From positions 56,851 through 120,850 of the forward strand of contig DAORIV010000001.1 of the NCBI GenBank assembly GCA_035438705.1: a stretch of DNA of 64,000 bases. Reading direction: 5' to 3'. Under the pieces are notes generated by a model, which saw nothing but the letters and a program-made list of their open reading frames with translations, was not told where the DNA came from and searched no databases. The number at the start of each line of letters is the position of its first letter. Position 1 is the first letter of the stretch. The translations under genes were made by a program, and so were the position numbers. This document shows, piece by piece, positions 7,697 to 16,016 of the stretch. The DNA is from C7867-006 sp035438705 (GTDB lineage: Bacteria > Patescibacteriota > Minisyncoccia > Phycocordibacterales > DATDWN01).

Positions 7697-8263
7697 ATGG
7701 AAACAGAAGTAAAAAATGAAGAAATAATATCTGAGGCTCTACCACAAGAAACTACGAGCGATCGTGCTCCTAGAGAGTTTAAGAGAAACAGTAGAAAACC
7801 TGCTCCAAAAAGAGAAGCTAGAGTTAAACCTGAATTCGATCAAAAAATAATCGATATTAGGAGAGTAACACGTGTTGTAACCGGAGGAAGAAGATTTAGT
7901 TTTTCTGTAGCAGTTGTTATTGGTGACAGAAAGGGGAGAGTTGGGGTTGGTATGGGTAAGGCAGGAGATACTCCAGTAGCTATAGATAAGGCCGTTAGAG
8001 ACGCTAAGAAGAATATGATAAAAGTTAATCTAACTAAACATTCTTCACCTTTGCATGAAGTAAGTGCAAAATACTCTAGCTCTAGGGTTCTAATAATGAA
8101 GGCACCAGGAAAAGGAGTTTTGGCAGGTTCATCAGTTCGTGTAGTATTAGAATTGGCTGGTATTAAAGAGGTTAGTTCAAAGATTTTCTCTAGAAGTAAA
8201 AACAAGATTAATAACGCTAAAGCTGCTGTGAAAGCTCTTTCATTAATGAAAGCACCTAAGTAA
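7697..8263 (+). CDS. rpsE: 30S ribosomal protein S5 (uS5)
   Basis: This 188-residue protein has an acidic/basic N-terminal tail of about 45 residues, then the uS5 double-stranded RNA-binding region RVTRVVTGGRRFSFSVAVV and the loop GKGVLAGSSVRVVLELAG. uS5 affects decoding accuracy. It is followed after only 7 nt by rplO, so the usual rpmD (uL30) is missing. Confidence 0.97.
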   Translation: METEVKNEEIISEALPQETTSDRAPREFKRNSRKPAPKREARVKPEFDQKIIDIRRVTRVVTGGRRFSFSVAVVIGDRKGRVGVGMGKAGDTPVAIDKAVRDAKKNMIKVNLTKHSSPLHEVSAKYSSSRVLIMKAPGKGVLAGSSVRVVLELAGIKEVSSKIFSRSKNKINNAKAAVKALSLMKAPK

Positions 8264-8270
8264 TAAAAAT

Positions 8271-8711
8271 ATGCAAAATAATAATTTAAAAAGAAAGACA
8301 CCTAACAAGAAATCCAAACAAGTTGGAAGAGGTGGTAAACATGCAAAAACTTCTGGTAGAGGTACAAAAGGCCAAAATGCAAGAGCTGGACACAAAAAGA
8401 GACCAGAAATCAGAGATTTTATTAAGAGAATACCTAAGCTTAGAGGAAGAGGTAAAAATATAAATACTTCTATACAATCAAAGCCTGCTGTAATAAAACT
8501 ATCTGTATTAAACAAGTTATGTAAAAATGGAGACACAGTCTCTCCAGTAACTTTGGTTAAACACAACCTGGTAAAAACTTTTGGTAATGTTACTCCTAAA
8601 ATTAAAATCCTAGGGGGAGGGGATTTTGATAAGAAATTGATATTTGAAGGTTGCCAAGTGTCTACTTCTGCAAAAGAGGCTATAATAAAGGCTGGTGGTA
8701 GTATTAATTAA
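8271..8711 (+). CDS. rplO: 50S ribosomal protein L15 (uL15)
   Basis: This 146-residue protein has the glycine/basic N-terminus KQVGRGGKHAKTSGRGTKGQ and a globular end ILGGGDFDKKLIFEGCQVSTSAKEAI, as in uL15. It directly follows rpsE; the neighbour rpmD is absent, a known trait of CPR genomes. Confidence 0.96.
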   Translation: MQNNNLKRKTPNKKSKQVGRGGKHAKTSGRGTKGQNARAGHKKRPEIRDFIKRIPKLRGRGKNINTSIQSKPAVIKLSVLNKLCKNGDTVSPVTLVKHNLVKTFGNVTPKIKILGGGDFDKKLIFEGCQVSTSAKEAIIKAGGSIN

Positions 8712-8730
8712 TTTCTAAGCCTAAAACAAA

Positions 8731-10002
8731 ATGAAAGATTTTTTCGGTAAAATAAGCCTAGTTTTTCAAGATAGTATTTTAAGAAAAAAGATACTATTTA
8801 CATTAGGAGCTCTAGTTTTGTTTAGAGTTCTTTCTGCTGTACCTATTTCTGGTGTGGATGCGGGCAGACTAGCTCAGTTTTTTTCAAATAATCAATTTCT
8901 AGGTTTGCTAAACGTCTTTTCTGGAGGTGGCCTTTCACAACTTTCTATAGTTATGCTTGGTGTAGGTCCTTATATTACTGGATCTATAATAATGCAACTT
9001 CTTACAATAATGTCTCCTAAACTAAAGGCGATGTATCAAGAGGATGGAGAAGCAGGCAGAAGAAAATTTGCTCAATATGGAAGAATAATTACTATTCCAC
9101 TTGCAATACTTCAATCATTTTCATTCCTAAAAATACTTGAAAATCAGCAAATTATAACCAATCTTTCAGGTATGACATTATTCGTAAACTTGGCTGTTAT
9201 CACAGCAGGTTCACTTCTACTTATGTGGATTGGAGAACTTGTTTCTGAATATGGTATCGGAAATGGTATTAGTTTGATCATATTTGCAGGTATAGTAGCC
9301 TCTCTTCCAAGTGCTATAGGTCAACTCATATTTGCTTTTGACCCATCACAGATTGTGGTTTATCTAACTCTTCTTTTCGCTTCTATACTAGTTATTATAG
9401 GGGTGGTTGTGGTTACAGAAGCAGAAAGACCAATACCAGTTACATATGCAAAGCAGGTTAGGGGTAATAGGGTTTTTGGGGGAACATCAACATATCTTCC
9501 TCTAAGAATAAACCAAGCTGGAGTTATTCCAATAATCTTTGCTTCATCTATACTACTATTTCCTCAAATGATTTTAAGTTTTCTTCAAAACTTAAATAAT
9601 GAAGTAGTTAAAAATGTATCTACAACTATCTTATCCTTACTAAACAATAGCTGGTTTTATGGGGTAGCTTATTTCTTGCTTGTATTCATATTCACTTACT
9701 TCTACACAGCTGTAACTTTTGACCCAGATCAAATTTCTACAAATTTACAAAAGAATGGAGCATTTATTCCTGGTGTAAGACCTGGAAAATCTACTTCTGA
9801 TCATATTTCTAGAATACTAACTAGACTTACTCTTGTCGGAGCTTCATTTTTGGCAGTTATAGCTTTATTGCCTATAGTTGTTGCACAAACAACTGGTATT
9901 ACAGCAATATCTATTGGAGGTACTTCACTTCTTATTATAGTGTCAGTTGTAATTGATTTGGTTAAGAAAGTTGACGCTCAAGTATCTATAAGAGAATATT
10001 AA
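8731..10002 (+). CDS. secY: Protein translocase subunit SecY
   Basis: This 423-residue, ten-helix membrane protein forms the SecYEG channel. Recognisable features are the plug region FFSNNQFLGLLNVFSGGGL near residue 50, ITGSIIMQLLTI in TM2, LVSEYGIGNGISLIIF near residue 170 and the ribosome-binding loop with TEAERPIPVTYAKQVRG near residue 228. It ends the spc-type transcription unit, with a strong terminator 2 nt after the stop. Confidence 0.98.
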   Translation: MKDFFGKISLVFQDSILRKKILFTLGALVLFRVLSAVPISGVDAGRLAQFFSNNQFLGLLNVFSGGGLSQLSIVMLGVGPYITGSIIMQLLTIMSPKLKAMYQEDGEAGRRKFAQYGRIITIPLAILQSFSFLKILENQQIITNLSGMTLFVNLAVITAGSLLLMWIGELVSEYGIGNGISLIIFAGIVASLPSAIGQLIFAFDPSQIVVYLTLLFASILVIIGVVVVTEAERPIPVTYAKQVRGNRVFGGTSTYLPLRINQAGVIPIIFASSILLFPQMILSFLQNLNNEVVKNVSTTILSLLNNSWFYGVAYFLLVFIFTYFYTAVTFDPDQISTNLQKNGAFIPGVRPGKSTSDHISRILTRLTLVGASFLAVIALLPIVVAQTTGITAISIGGTSLLIIVSVVIDLVKKVDAQVSIREY

Positions 10003-10034
10003 AAAAAGACCTCCCTCGGGAGGTCTTTTTGTTT
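10003..10034 (+). terminator. Intrinsic terminator after secY
   Basis: AGACCTCC and GGAGGTCT form a perfect stem, extended by A-rich and T-rich arms around a CTCG loop. It ends only about 20 nt before the adk start. Confidence 0.9.
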
Positions 10035-10039
10035 ACATC

Positions 10040-10048
10040 TGGTATAAT
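10040..10048 (+). promoter_or_regulatory. Extended -10 promoter of adk, predicted leaderless
   Basis: TGG-TATAAT (10040-10048) ends 7 nt before the ATG at 10056, so transcription should begin at or next to the start codon. Confidence 0.7.
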
Positions 10049-10055
10049 ATTCTTT

Positions 10056-10643
10056 ATGACACCACAAACCTTTATATTTATTGGACGTTCAGGATGCGGA
10101 AAGGGAACTCAAGCAGAATTATTAATGCAGAAACTAAAGGAAAAAGATGACAGTAATGAAATATTCTATTTAGAAACAGGTCAAAAATTTAGGGATTTTA
10201 CAAGTAGTGGGGGTTACACAAGTGGTCTTTCAAAAGAAATACAAAGTAAGGGTGGATTACAACCTTCATTTCTTGCAGTATGGATATGGTCAAGTATATT
10301 TGTTGAAAAAATAAATAAAGATCAGCATTTGTTCATTGATGGAACTCCGAGGAAATTTAATGAAGCTCTTATTTTAGCAGAGGCAATGAAATTTTATGGT
10401 AGAAAACCATATGTGGTATACATAGATGTAGGGAGAACATGGGCTGAAGAAAGACTGTCTTCAAGACACAGAGAAGATGATTTAACTTTGATGGTTAAAA
10501 GTAGACTAGATTGGTTCGATACTGATGTAGTTCCAGTTGTTGAATACTTTAAAAGTAATACCGATGTGGATTTTATAAGTGTTAACGGGGAGCAGTCTAT
10601 AGAAGAAGTTCACAACGAGTTATTATCTAAGCTAGGTTGGTAA
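10056..10643 (+). CDS. adk: Adenylate kinase, short form
   Basis: This 195-residue P-loop kinase has FIGRSGCGKGTQAE (residues 5-18), the NMP-binding DGTPRKF (normally DGFPR) and RHREDD...R near residue 140. It interconverts ATP+AMP and 2 ADP. The LID domain is the short type without zinc cysteines. I chose ATG 10056 rather than the TTG at 10029, which lies inside the secY terminator; the -10 at 10043 would also make the TTG untranscribed. The secY-adk-map order is the classic one. Confidence 0.88.
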   Translation: MTPQTFIFIGRSGCGKGTQAELLMQKLKEKDDSNEIFYLETGQKFRDFTSSGGYTSGLSKEIQSKGGLQPSFLAVWIWSSIFVEKINKDQHLFIDGTPRKFNEALILAEAMKFYGRKPYVVYIDVGRTWAEERLSSRHREDDLTLMVKSRLDWFDTDVVPVVEYFKSNTDVDFISVNGEQSIEEVHNELLSKLGW

Positions 10644-10683
10644 GTTTTACAAGTTCTGATTTTGATGTATTGTTAGGGTATTG

Positions 10684-11451
10684 ATGATAAATATAAAGAA
10701 AAAAGAGGAAATTGAAATAATGAAAGAAGGTGGAAAACGCCATTCATTTATACTGTCCGAACTATCTAAACTGGTGGTGCCTGGAGTTTCTACTCAAGAA
10801 CTTGAGGATGCCGCTCGAAAGTATATAGAAGAGGGTGGAGATAAGGCAGCTTTTCTAAACTACACTCCAAGGGGTGCAAAAAGACCATATCCAGCTGGTT
10901 TGTGTGTGTCAGTTAATGATGAAATAGTTCATGGAATACCGAATGAGAATCCTAAAGTTCTAAAAGAGGGTGACGTTGTAACTCTGGATCTCGGTTTAGT
11001 TCATAAGGGTCTAATAACCGATAGTGCAGTGACTTTACCAGTTGGAGAAGTTTCAAATGAAAATCAAAAAATGATTGAGCATTGTAAAGAGGCATTATAT
11101 TTGGGTATAAATGCAGCCCGTGGAGGAAATACTGTGGGTGATATCGGTCATGCCATTGAGTCATTTATTAAACCCTTAGGTTACGGCTTATCAGAGGGAT
11201 TGGCTGGTCATGGGGTTGGTTATAAGGTTCATGAAGATCCGTTCGTTCCAAATGAGGGAAATAGGGGGCAAGGAGAGAAACTCGTTCCTGGTATGGTGAT
11301 AGCTATTGAGCCAATGATTACACTAGGTAGTAGTAAAATCACGTTAGCAAAAGATGGTTATACATACAAGACCAGAGATGGTTCAAATGCTGCACATTTT
11401 GAACACACGGTGGCAATTACTGACGGAAATCCTATAATACTTACAAAATAA
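10684..11451 (+). CDS. map: Methionine aminopeptidase, type I
   Basis: This 255-residue protein removes N-terminal Met. Metal ligands are visible in TLDLG and ITDSAVT (two Asp), GHGVGYKVHEDP (His), IEPMITLG (Glu) and FEHTVAIT (Glu). EIMKEGGK at the N-terminus and NDEIVHGIP support type I. The start is ATG 10684, one codon after an in-frame TTG. It follows adk and precedes ndk rather than infA-rpmJ, so the alpha operon must lie elsewhere. Confidence 0.95.
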   Translation: MINIKKKEEIEIMKEGGKRHSFILSELSKLVVPGVSTQELEDAARKYIEEGGDKAAFLNYTPRGAKRPYPAGLCVSVNDEIVHGIPNENPKVLKEGDVVTLDLGLVHKGLITDSAVTLPVGEVSNENQKMIEHCKEALYLGINAARGGNTVGDIGHAIESFIKPLGYGLSEGLAGHGVGYKVHEDPFVPNEGNRGQGEKLVPGMVIAIEPMITLGSSKITLAKDGYTYKTRDGSNAAHFEHTVAITDGNPIILTK

Positions 11452-11460
11452 TATAAATTT

Positions 11461-12060
11461 ATGCATCCAAAAAAAGAAAGAACATTTGTGATAATTAAAC
11501 CAGATGGTATTCAGAGATCATTGATTGGAGAAATTATAACTAGGTTAGAAAAAGTCGGATTAAAATTTATTGCAGTGAAGTTCTTTGTTCCTACCATAGA
11601 ACAATGTATGGAGCATTATAAAAAAGACGATGTCTGGCTTAGAGAAAAAGGTCAAAGAATACTAGATAATAGAAAAGAAAAAGGACTTGCTGTGGAAAAA
11701 GATGCAATGGGTTATGGTAATGAAATTATAGAGAGGTTGGTTAAATTTATGACATCAGGACCTGTTTTAGCCATGGTGCTCGAGGGTAATAAGGCAGTGG
11801 GTGTTGTCAGAAAGCTTGTTGGTGGTACTGAACCATTAACATCAGATGTGGGAACAATAAGGGGAGATCTGACACTTGATTCATATGATATATCTGGTAC
11901 AGACGGTAGAGCGGTGAGAAATTTAATCCATTGTTCAGATAAAGTAGAAGAGGCAGAAAGAGAGATAAAAATATGGTTTAAGGAAAATGAAATAGTAAAT
12001 TATAGATTCGCACACGAAGAAATATTATATGATATCGATTTAAATGGTATTTTGGAATAA
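11461..12060 (+). CDS. ndk: Nucleoside diphosphate kinase with insertion
   Basis: RTFVIIKPDGIQR at the N-terminus, SGPVLAMVLEG, GTIRGD and the active-site NLIHCSD (phospho-histidine) identify NDK, which balances NTP pools. At 199 residues it is much longer than the usual 140 or so. About 30 extra residues lie near 55-90, between HYKKD and the FMTSGP strand; there is a smaller insertion before the catalytic His and a C-terminal extension. The gene starts 9 nt after map. Confidence 0.92.
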   Translation: MHPKKERTFVIIKPDGIQRSLIGEIITRLEKVGLKFIAVKFFVPTIEQCMEHYKKDDVWLREKGQRILDNRKEKGLAVEKDAMGYGNEIIERLVKFMTSGPVLAMVLEGNKAVGVVRKLVGGTEPLTSDVGTIRGDLTLDSYDISGTDGRAVRNLIHCSDKVEEAEREIKIWFKENEIVNYRFAHEEILYDIDLNGILE

Positions 12061-12089
12061 GTTCTGACACATTTTAAGATTTTCTCAAG

Positions 12090-12117
12090 TTACATAATTA
12101 AAAAGTAGGGATATAAT
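12090..12117 (+). promoter_or_regulatory. Promoter of the ncRNA at 12126
   Basis: TTACAT (12090-12095) and TATAAT (12112-12117) are 16 nt apart. The predicted start falls at the first bases of the long closing stem of the structured RNA. Confidence 0.65.
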
Positions 12118-12125
12118 AATAAATA

Positions 12126-12280
12126 GGGTAGTGAATGATATTTTCTACCTAAAATTTATTTTTGGGAGTCTTAAATTTCTAGAGTTCTTGGACCCTAGGT
12201 GCGGACACCCACCTACTATCACAGTAGGCAAATATCTTTACTACCCCACTAGTAAACCCACGAAAGTGGGATTTCTAGTT
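12126..12280 (+). ncRNA. Structured RNA, rod-like closing stem, family unknown
   Basis: GGGTAGT and GATATTT (12126-12143) pair with AAATATC and ACTACCC (12230-12246), making a long interrupted stem whose 5' end coincides with the predicted transcription start. Inside are CCTACT-ATCAC-AGTAGG and GGTG-CGGA-CACC hairpins. A terminator hairpin (CCCAC-GAAA-GTGGG nested in ACTAG/CTAGT, 12248-12279) follows. Own promoter plus own terminator argue for an independent RNA of about 155 nt. Size and paired ends recall 6S RNA, but I cannot match its conserved bases; a leader for the next gene is the alternative. Confidence 0.55.
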
Positions 12281-12316
12281 TAAGAAAAATAAAGTACAAT
12301 TATAAATAGTAATTTT

Positions 12317-12712
12317 ATGAACAAAAGACTTTTTCGAAATACTGCTATTTTGTTTTTTATAATTGGAGGTTCTAACTATTTAGGTAATAAACTGTATTTA
12401 TATTGGACTACTTGGTGGCACGATATGATAATGCATTTTATTGCGGGTGTAGTGGTAGCAATGACATCTATTTTGTTCTATCAATTATTCTTTAAAAAAT
12501 CAGAATGGTCTAAAAGTAAACTAGTCATGTTTTCTGTGGCAGTTACTATGATCGTCGGTTTGCTTTGGGAGTATTTTGAACTTTATTTTGAGATAACATC
12601 ATTTGCTGACGGCTTGTCTTTCTGGACTGATACTTTGTCAGATTTATTTCTGGATACTGTAGGAGGTTATCTGGGTGCTTTATATTCTATTAAAATATCA
12701 AAAAATGAGTAA
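12317..12712 (+). CDS. DUF2238-like small membrane protein
   Basis: This 131-residue protein has about four hydrophobic segments (near 8-28, 36-56, 72-90, 105-125). DMIMHFIAGVVV, LLWEYFELYFE and DTLSDLFLDTVGGYLG match the pattern of the DUF2238/YjdF family (a His helix, a WE helix, and a D-x3-D-x3-DTxG end). Function is unknown. Its last 8 nt overlap the start of the next gene. A TACAAT/TATAAA -10 region lies 10-20 nt before the ATG. Confidence 0.6.
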   Translation: MNKRLFRNTAILFFIIGGSNYLGNKLYLYWTTWWHDMIMHFIAGVVVAMTSILFYQLFFKKSEWSKSKLVMFSVAVTMIVGLLWEYFELYFEITSFADGLSFWTDTLSDLFLDTVGGYLGALYSIKISKNE

Positions 12713-14078
12713 ATTACAAATTACATTCTATTCTGGTGTTGGAACAGTAACTGGCGCGAATTTTTTACTGGAAAGCTTGAGAACAAGAATATTAGTTGAT
12801 TGTGGCTTAATACAGGGAACTCCGGATTCATACATTTTAAATAAAAAATCTTTTGAATATGATCCAAAATCTGTAGATTATTTATTTATAACCCATGCAC
12901 ATATGGATCACATCGGTAGGGTGTGTAAGCTAGTTAGAGAGGGGTTTAGTGGAACTATTTATTCTACAGAAGAAACAAAAAGTTTGGCGAATGTAATGAT
13001 AGCTGATGCCCTGAAGGTTATGAGTATGAAAGAAAAAGATCTAAATGCTGAAGTAAAAGAGGAGCCACTATATACATTGAATGATTTTAATAAAACCATG
13101 GCATTATGGAGAACTTTGCCATATTACAAAAAAACTAAAATCAACAATGAGTTTGAAGTTTTTCTAAAGGATGCTGGACATATACTTGGATCAAGTATGT
13201 ATGAGTTCTTTTTTGAGGGCAAGAAAATTGTTTTTACTGGAGATTCAGGCAATTCTCCGGCCCCACTTTTGAAAAATACAGATAGTATTACCGATGCCGA
13301 TTTTCTTATAGTTGATAGTGTTTATGGAGATAGAAATCATGAAGATAAGGAAGTTAGAGATGAGAGGTTTAAAGAAGTTCTTTTAGATACAGTAAAAAGG
13401 GGAGGGGCATTGGTTATTCCAGCTTTTTCTATTGAAAGAACTCAAGTGGTTTTGTATATTCTTAATAATTTAATTGAAGAAAAACAAATACCATCAATTC
13501 CAGTTTTTCTAGATTCTCCATTGGCACTAAAGGTGACTGATATTTATAAGCATTTTACAAAAGATTTTAATAAAAATGTTAAAGAAGAAATATCTTCTGG
13601 AGACAATATATTTAATTTCCCAAAGTTAAATATAATCCACAGTAAAGAGGAGTCGAATGAGATATTTAAAACTCCTAATCCCAAAATTATTATTGCTGGA
13701 AGTGGAATGTCTTCTGGTGGAAGAGTGGTTGGTCACGAAATGCAGTTTTTGCCAGATCCAAATTCAACCATTTTATTAATGGGTTACCAGGCTGTAGGTA
13801 CTTTAGGCAGAAGAATTCAAGAAAAGCCTTCGTATGTTGAAATAAATGGTCAAAATATACCTGTAAAAGCAAGAATAGAGAATATTACAGGTTACTCATC
13901 TCATAAAGATTCAGATGGTATTGTGGATATGGTTTCAAATACAGCAAATACAGTTAAGAAAGTGTTCGTGGTAATGGGGGAGCCAAAATCTGCTTTGTTT
14001 CTAGCACAAAGATTGAGAGATGAGTTGGGGGTTAGTGTAACATACCCAGAGCAAGGCATAAACTACAAACTATTTTAA
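12705..14078 (+). CDS. Metallo-beta-lactamase/beta-CASP family ribonuclease
   Basis: This 457-residue protein has the zinc motif HAHMDHIGR (His64, His66, Asp68, His69), GDSGNS, and the beta-CASP features VIPAFSIERTQ, GSGMSSGGR and GYSSHKDSDG. This is the CPSF73/YSH1-like group of RNA-processing nucleases found widely in bacteria and archaea. Start ATG 12705 overlaps the previous gene; an upstream in-frame TTG at 12675 would add unsupported residues. It probably acts in RNA turnover or 3' processing; its substrate cannot be told from sequence. Confidence 0.9.
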   Translation: MSKLQITFYSGVGTVTGANFLLESLRTRILVDCGLIQGTPDSYILNKKSFEYDPKSVDYLFITHAHMDHIGRVCKLVREGFSGTIYSTEETKSLANVMIADALKVMSMKEKDLNAEVKEEPLYTLNDFNKTMALWRTLPYYKKTKINNEFEVFLKDAGHILGSSMYEFFFEGKKIVFTGDSGNSPAPLLKNTDSITDADFLIVDSVYGDRNHEDKEVRDERFKEVLLDTVKRGGALVIPAFSIERTQVVLYILNNLIEEKQIPSIPVFLDSPLALKVTDIYKHFTKDFNKNVKEEISSGDNIFNFPKLNIIHSKEESNEIFKTPNPKIIIAGSGMSSGGRVVGHEMQFLPDPNSTILLMGYQAVGTLGRRIQEKPSYVEINGQNIPVKARIENITGYSSHKDSDGIVDMVSNTANTVKKVFVVMGEPKSALFLAQRLRDELGVSVTYPEQGINYKLF

Positions 14079-14106
14079 AAAAACCGGCATATGCTGGTTT
14101 TTTTAA
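14079..14106. terminator. Bidirectional terminator between beta-CASP gene and rplT
   Basis: AAAACC-GGC-ATAT-GCT-GGTTTT type palindrome with A and T runs on both sides, placed between convergent genes. Confidence 0.8.
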
Positions 14107-14109
14107 AAG

Positions 14110-14454
14110 TTATTTAACTTGAGCGACTATTTTCTTGAATACTTCTGGATTTTCTGTTGCTAGAGTAGCGAGTATTTTTCTATCTAGTAGGATGCCTTTC
14201 TTCTTAAGCCCTCCCATTAGTTTAGAGTATGAAGTTCCAAGTTCCTTTGCACCGTATGAAATCTTCACATTCCACATATTTCTAGCATCGCCTTTTTTGT
14301 CTCTTCTGTGAGCAAATGCGTAAGCTCCAGCGTGGTATAGAGCATCCCAAGCTTGTCTTTCTTTAGACTTTCTACCATGTCTAAAACCTTTTGTTCTTTT
14401 TAGAACATTTTTTCTTCCTTTCAGTGCATTTACTCCTTTTTTAACTCTTGTCAT
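14110..14454 (-). CDS. rplT: 50S ribosomal protein L20 (bL20)
   Basis: This 114-residue basic protein has MTRVKKGVNALKGRKNVLK, the helix-rich KGFRHGRKSKERQAWDALYHAG, and the globular end LDRKILATLATENPEVF. bL20 is an early 50S assembly protein. It is last in the infC-rpmI-rplT operon on the minus strand; in other bacteria L20 represses rpmI translation. Confidence 0.97.
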   Translation of the reverse strand: MTRVKKGVNALKGRKNVLKRTKGFRHGRKSKERQAWDALYHAGAYAFAHRRDKKGDARNMWNVKISYGAKELGTSYSKLMGGLKKKGILLDRKILATLATENPEVFKKIVAQVK

Positions 14455-14509
14455 GGTATTTCTTTAAAATTTAATTACTTAATATGCTATTTAAATTATT
14501 TTATATCAA

Positions 14510-14695
14510 TTATTTGATATAAAATGCCTTGTCTTTGTTACTCATAGGGAAGTTAACTCCTCTTTTCTTTGAAAGTTGTGATCTTCGAGACTCCTTAGCA
14601 TTGAAATGGTTTTGGCCAGTTTTTCTAGCTTTTATTTTTCCATTCTTACTAACTTTCAATCTTTTAGTGAATGATTTGTTTGTTTTTGTGCTCAT
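14510..14695 (-). CDS. rpmI: 50S ribosomal protein L35 (bL35)
   Basis: This 61-residue basic protein has TNKSFTKRLKVSKNGKIKARKTG near the N-terminus and the AKESRRSQLSKKRGV motif, as in bL35. It lies between infC and rplT in the standard order. Confidence 0.93.
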   Translation of the reverse strand: MSTKTNKSFTKRLKVSKNGKIKARKTGQNHFNAKESRRSQLSKKRGVNFPMSNKDKAFYIK

Positions 14696-14718
14696 AATTT
14701 TGTATTCAAATTTATATT

Positions 14719-15255
14719 TTATGCTCGTTCTATCACAATACTTAGTCCCTTAGGAGACTTTTTGGCAGGGTCAGCCACTTTGTATTCCTCAGTTATTAAC
14801 TTTAGAACTCTCGCCATTCTTTCCTCTAGGAACTTAATATCCATGTATTTAGTCCTTCCTGGCAAAAATAGGTCTATTTTTATACGATTTCCTTCCTTTA
14901 GCCAGCTACTTGCTTTTTTAGCCTTTAGCTCTAGGTCGTGGTCCCCAGTACCTACTTTTACCTGTATATTCTTGACTTCTACAGTATGAGCCTTGGTTTT
15001 AGCCACCTTTAGCTTCTTGTTTTCGGCATACTGAAATTTACCATAATCCATGATTTTTGCAACTGGTGGAATGGCTTTTGGCGATATTTCAATAAGATCC
15101 ATTGCTAGCTCTCTTGCTTTGTCTAAAGCTTCTTTGAAGGAGATAACTCCAAGGTTTGAACCGTCCTCGAGTATTACACGTAGTTCTGGTGCTTGGATTT
15201 GGTTATTTATTCTTATGTGTGTGGACAATTTATTGTTATTTAATATTAAAATCAA
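14719..15255 (-). CDS. infC: Translation initiation factor IF-3, non-AUG start
   Basis: The conserved IRINNQIQAPELRVILEDGSNLG and FLPGRTKYMDIKFLEE identify IF-3, which keeps 30S free and checks the initiator tRNA. No ATG exists in frame: an in-frame TAA is followed at once by TTG (15255) and ATT (15252), then ATA codons and another TTG (15228). E. coli infC starts with AUU, giving autoregulation by IF-3's own start-codon check, so an AUU or UUG start here is plausible. The -10 at 15261-15266 lies 8 nt from the ATT, the same spacing as in the leaderless genes. The 5' end given is the longest option. Confidence 0.9.
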   Translation of the reverse strand: MILILNNNKLSTHIRINNQIQAPELRVILEDGSNLGVISFKEALDKARELAMDLIEISPKAIPPVAKIMDYGKFQYAENKKLKVAKTKAHTVEVKNIQVKVGTGDHDLELKAKKASSWLKEGNRIKIDLFLPGRTKYMDIKFLEERMARVLKLITEEYKVADPAKKSPKGLSIVIERA

Positions 15256-15260
15256 TTATG

Positions 15261-15289
15261 AATATAACACATTTATTTGGTGTTTACAA
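15261..15289 (-). promoter_or_regulatory. infC promoter
   Basis: On the minus strand TTGTAA (15289-15284), 17 nt and TATATT (15266-15261). Transcription should start within a few bases of the TTG/ATT start candidates. Confidence 0.65.
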
Positions 15290-15375
15290 TGAACTTTAAC
15301 TTTAGTCTATTGCCTACCTTTTAAAAAAGTATATGATTATAGTTATTATAAGAATTTAATATTTCATCAAACAAT

Positions 15376-15945
15376 ATGAAGAATTCACTAATTTGGGCAG
15401 GGGTTATCGTAGTTATACTAGGTCTATTTATTTGGAGGATGGGTCAGGATACAAATACAAGCTTAGACTCTACCTTGGAAACACAAGAAGTCAGCACAAC
15501 AACTGAAAAAGTTACTAAAACTCAACCTGTTGCAACAAAACCTGCGCCAGTAACTGGGATGAAAGTATCTCTAGGAGGAATTTTTGCTGAAAAGGGTAAC
15601 TATCAATGTGATTATGAGCAAGCTACTCAACAAAATAGAAGTAAACATGTCATTTATATTTCAAATGGAAAAATGCGAGCAGAGTTTAGGACTTCTGAGG
15701 GTCTAAATAGTGATAATACATTAATGGTTTATGATGGTAGATACTTGTATGTTTGGACAGAAGGTAAGTCAACTGGAACTATTTCAGAACCAAAAACTAT
15801 AAAAGATCTTCCTTCTCTAATACCAGAGGATATAAGTAGTGGAAGAATACTTGGCTCAGGTATAAATAATGTAAGTTGGAACTGTCACGCTTGGTCACTT
15901 GATAAGAGTAAGCTTGTACCGCCATCTTACGTGAGGTTTAACTAA
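15376..15945 (+). CDS. Membrane-anchored extracytoplasmic protein, unknown
   Basis: This 189-residue protein has one N-terminal transmembrane segment (about 5-22), then a Thr/Pro/Lys-rich linker (about 30-62) and a compact domain from about 65 with two cysteines (C78, C171). I recognise no family. The domain reads like a small beta-sheet lipoprotein-type fold (HVIYISNGKMRAEF, LMVYDGRYLYVW). It ends in a very long terminator hairpin. The orientation implies the C-terminal domain is outside the cell. Confidence 0.7.
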   Translation: MKNSLIWAGVIVVILGLFIWRMGQDTNTSLDSTLETQEVSTTTEKVTKTQPVATKPAPVTGMKVSLGGIFAEKGNYQCDYEQATQQNRSKHVIYISNGKMRAEFRTSEGLNSDNTLMVYDGRYLYVWTEGKSTGTISEPKTIKDLPSLIPEDISSGRILGSGINNVSWNCHAWSLDKSKLVPPSYVRFN

Positions 15946-15989
15946 TAATACCATAAAACCACCTCTACGGTGGTTTTATGGTATTATTA
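15943..15989 (+). terminator. Long perfect terminator hairpin
   Basis: A 21-bp perfect stem closes on TCTAC. Its inner part, AAAACCACC-TCTAC-GGTGGTTTT, is repeated exactly in the terminator at 18322-18357, so the two share a core. Confidence 0.85.
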
Positions 15990-16016
15990 GAATATTAAAA
16001 TTTAATTAATCAAAAT

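Noticed and set aside
7840..8301. 153-residue minus-strand frame over rpsE
   Set aside because: Antisense shadow of a conserved ribosomal protein gene.
10029..10055. TTG start extending adk
   Set aside because: It lies in the secY terminator and upstream of the adk -10 element.
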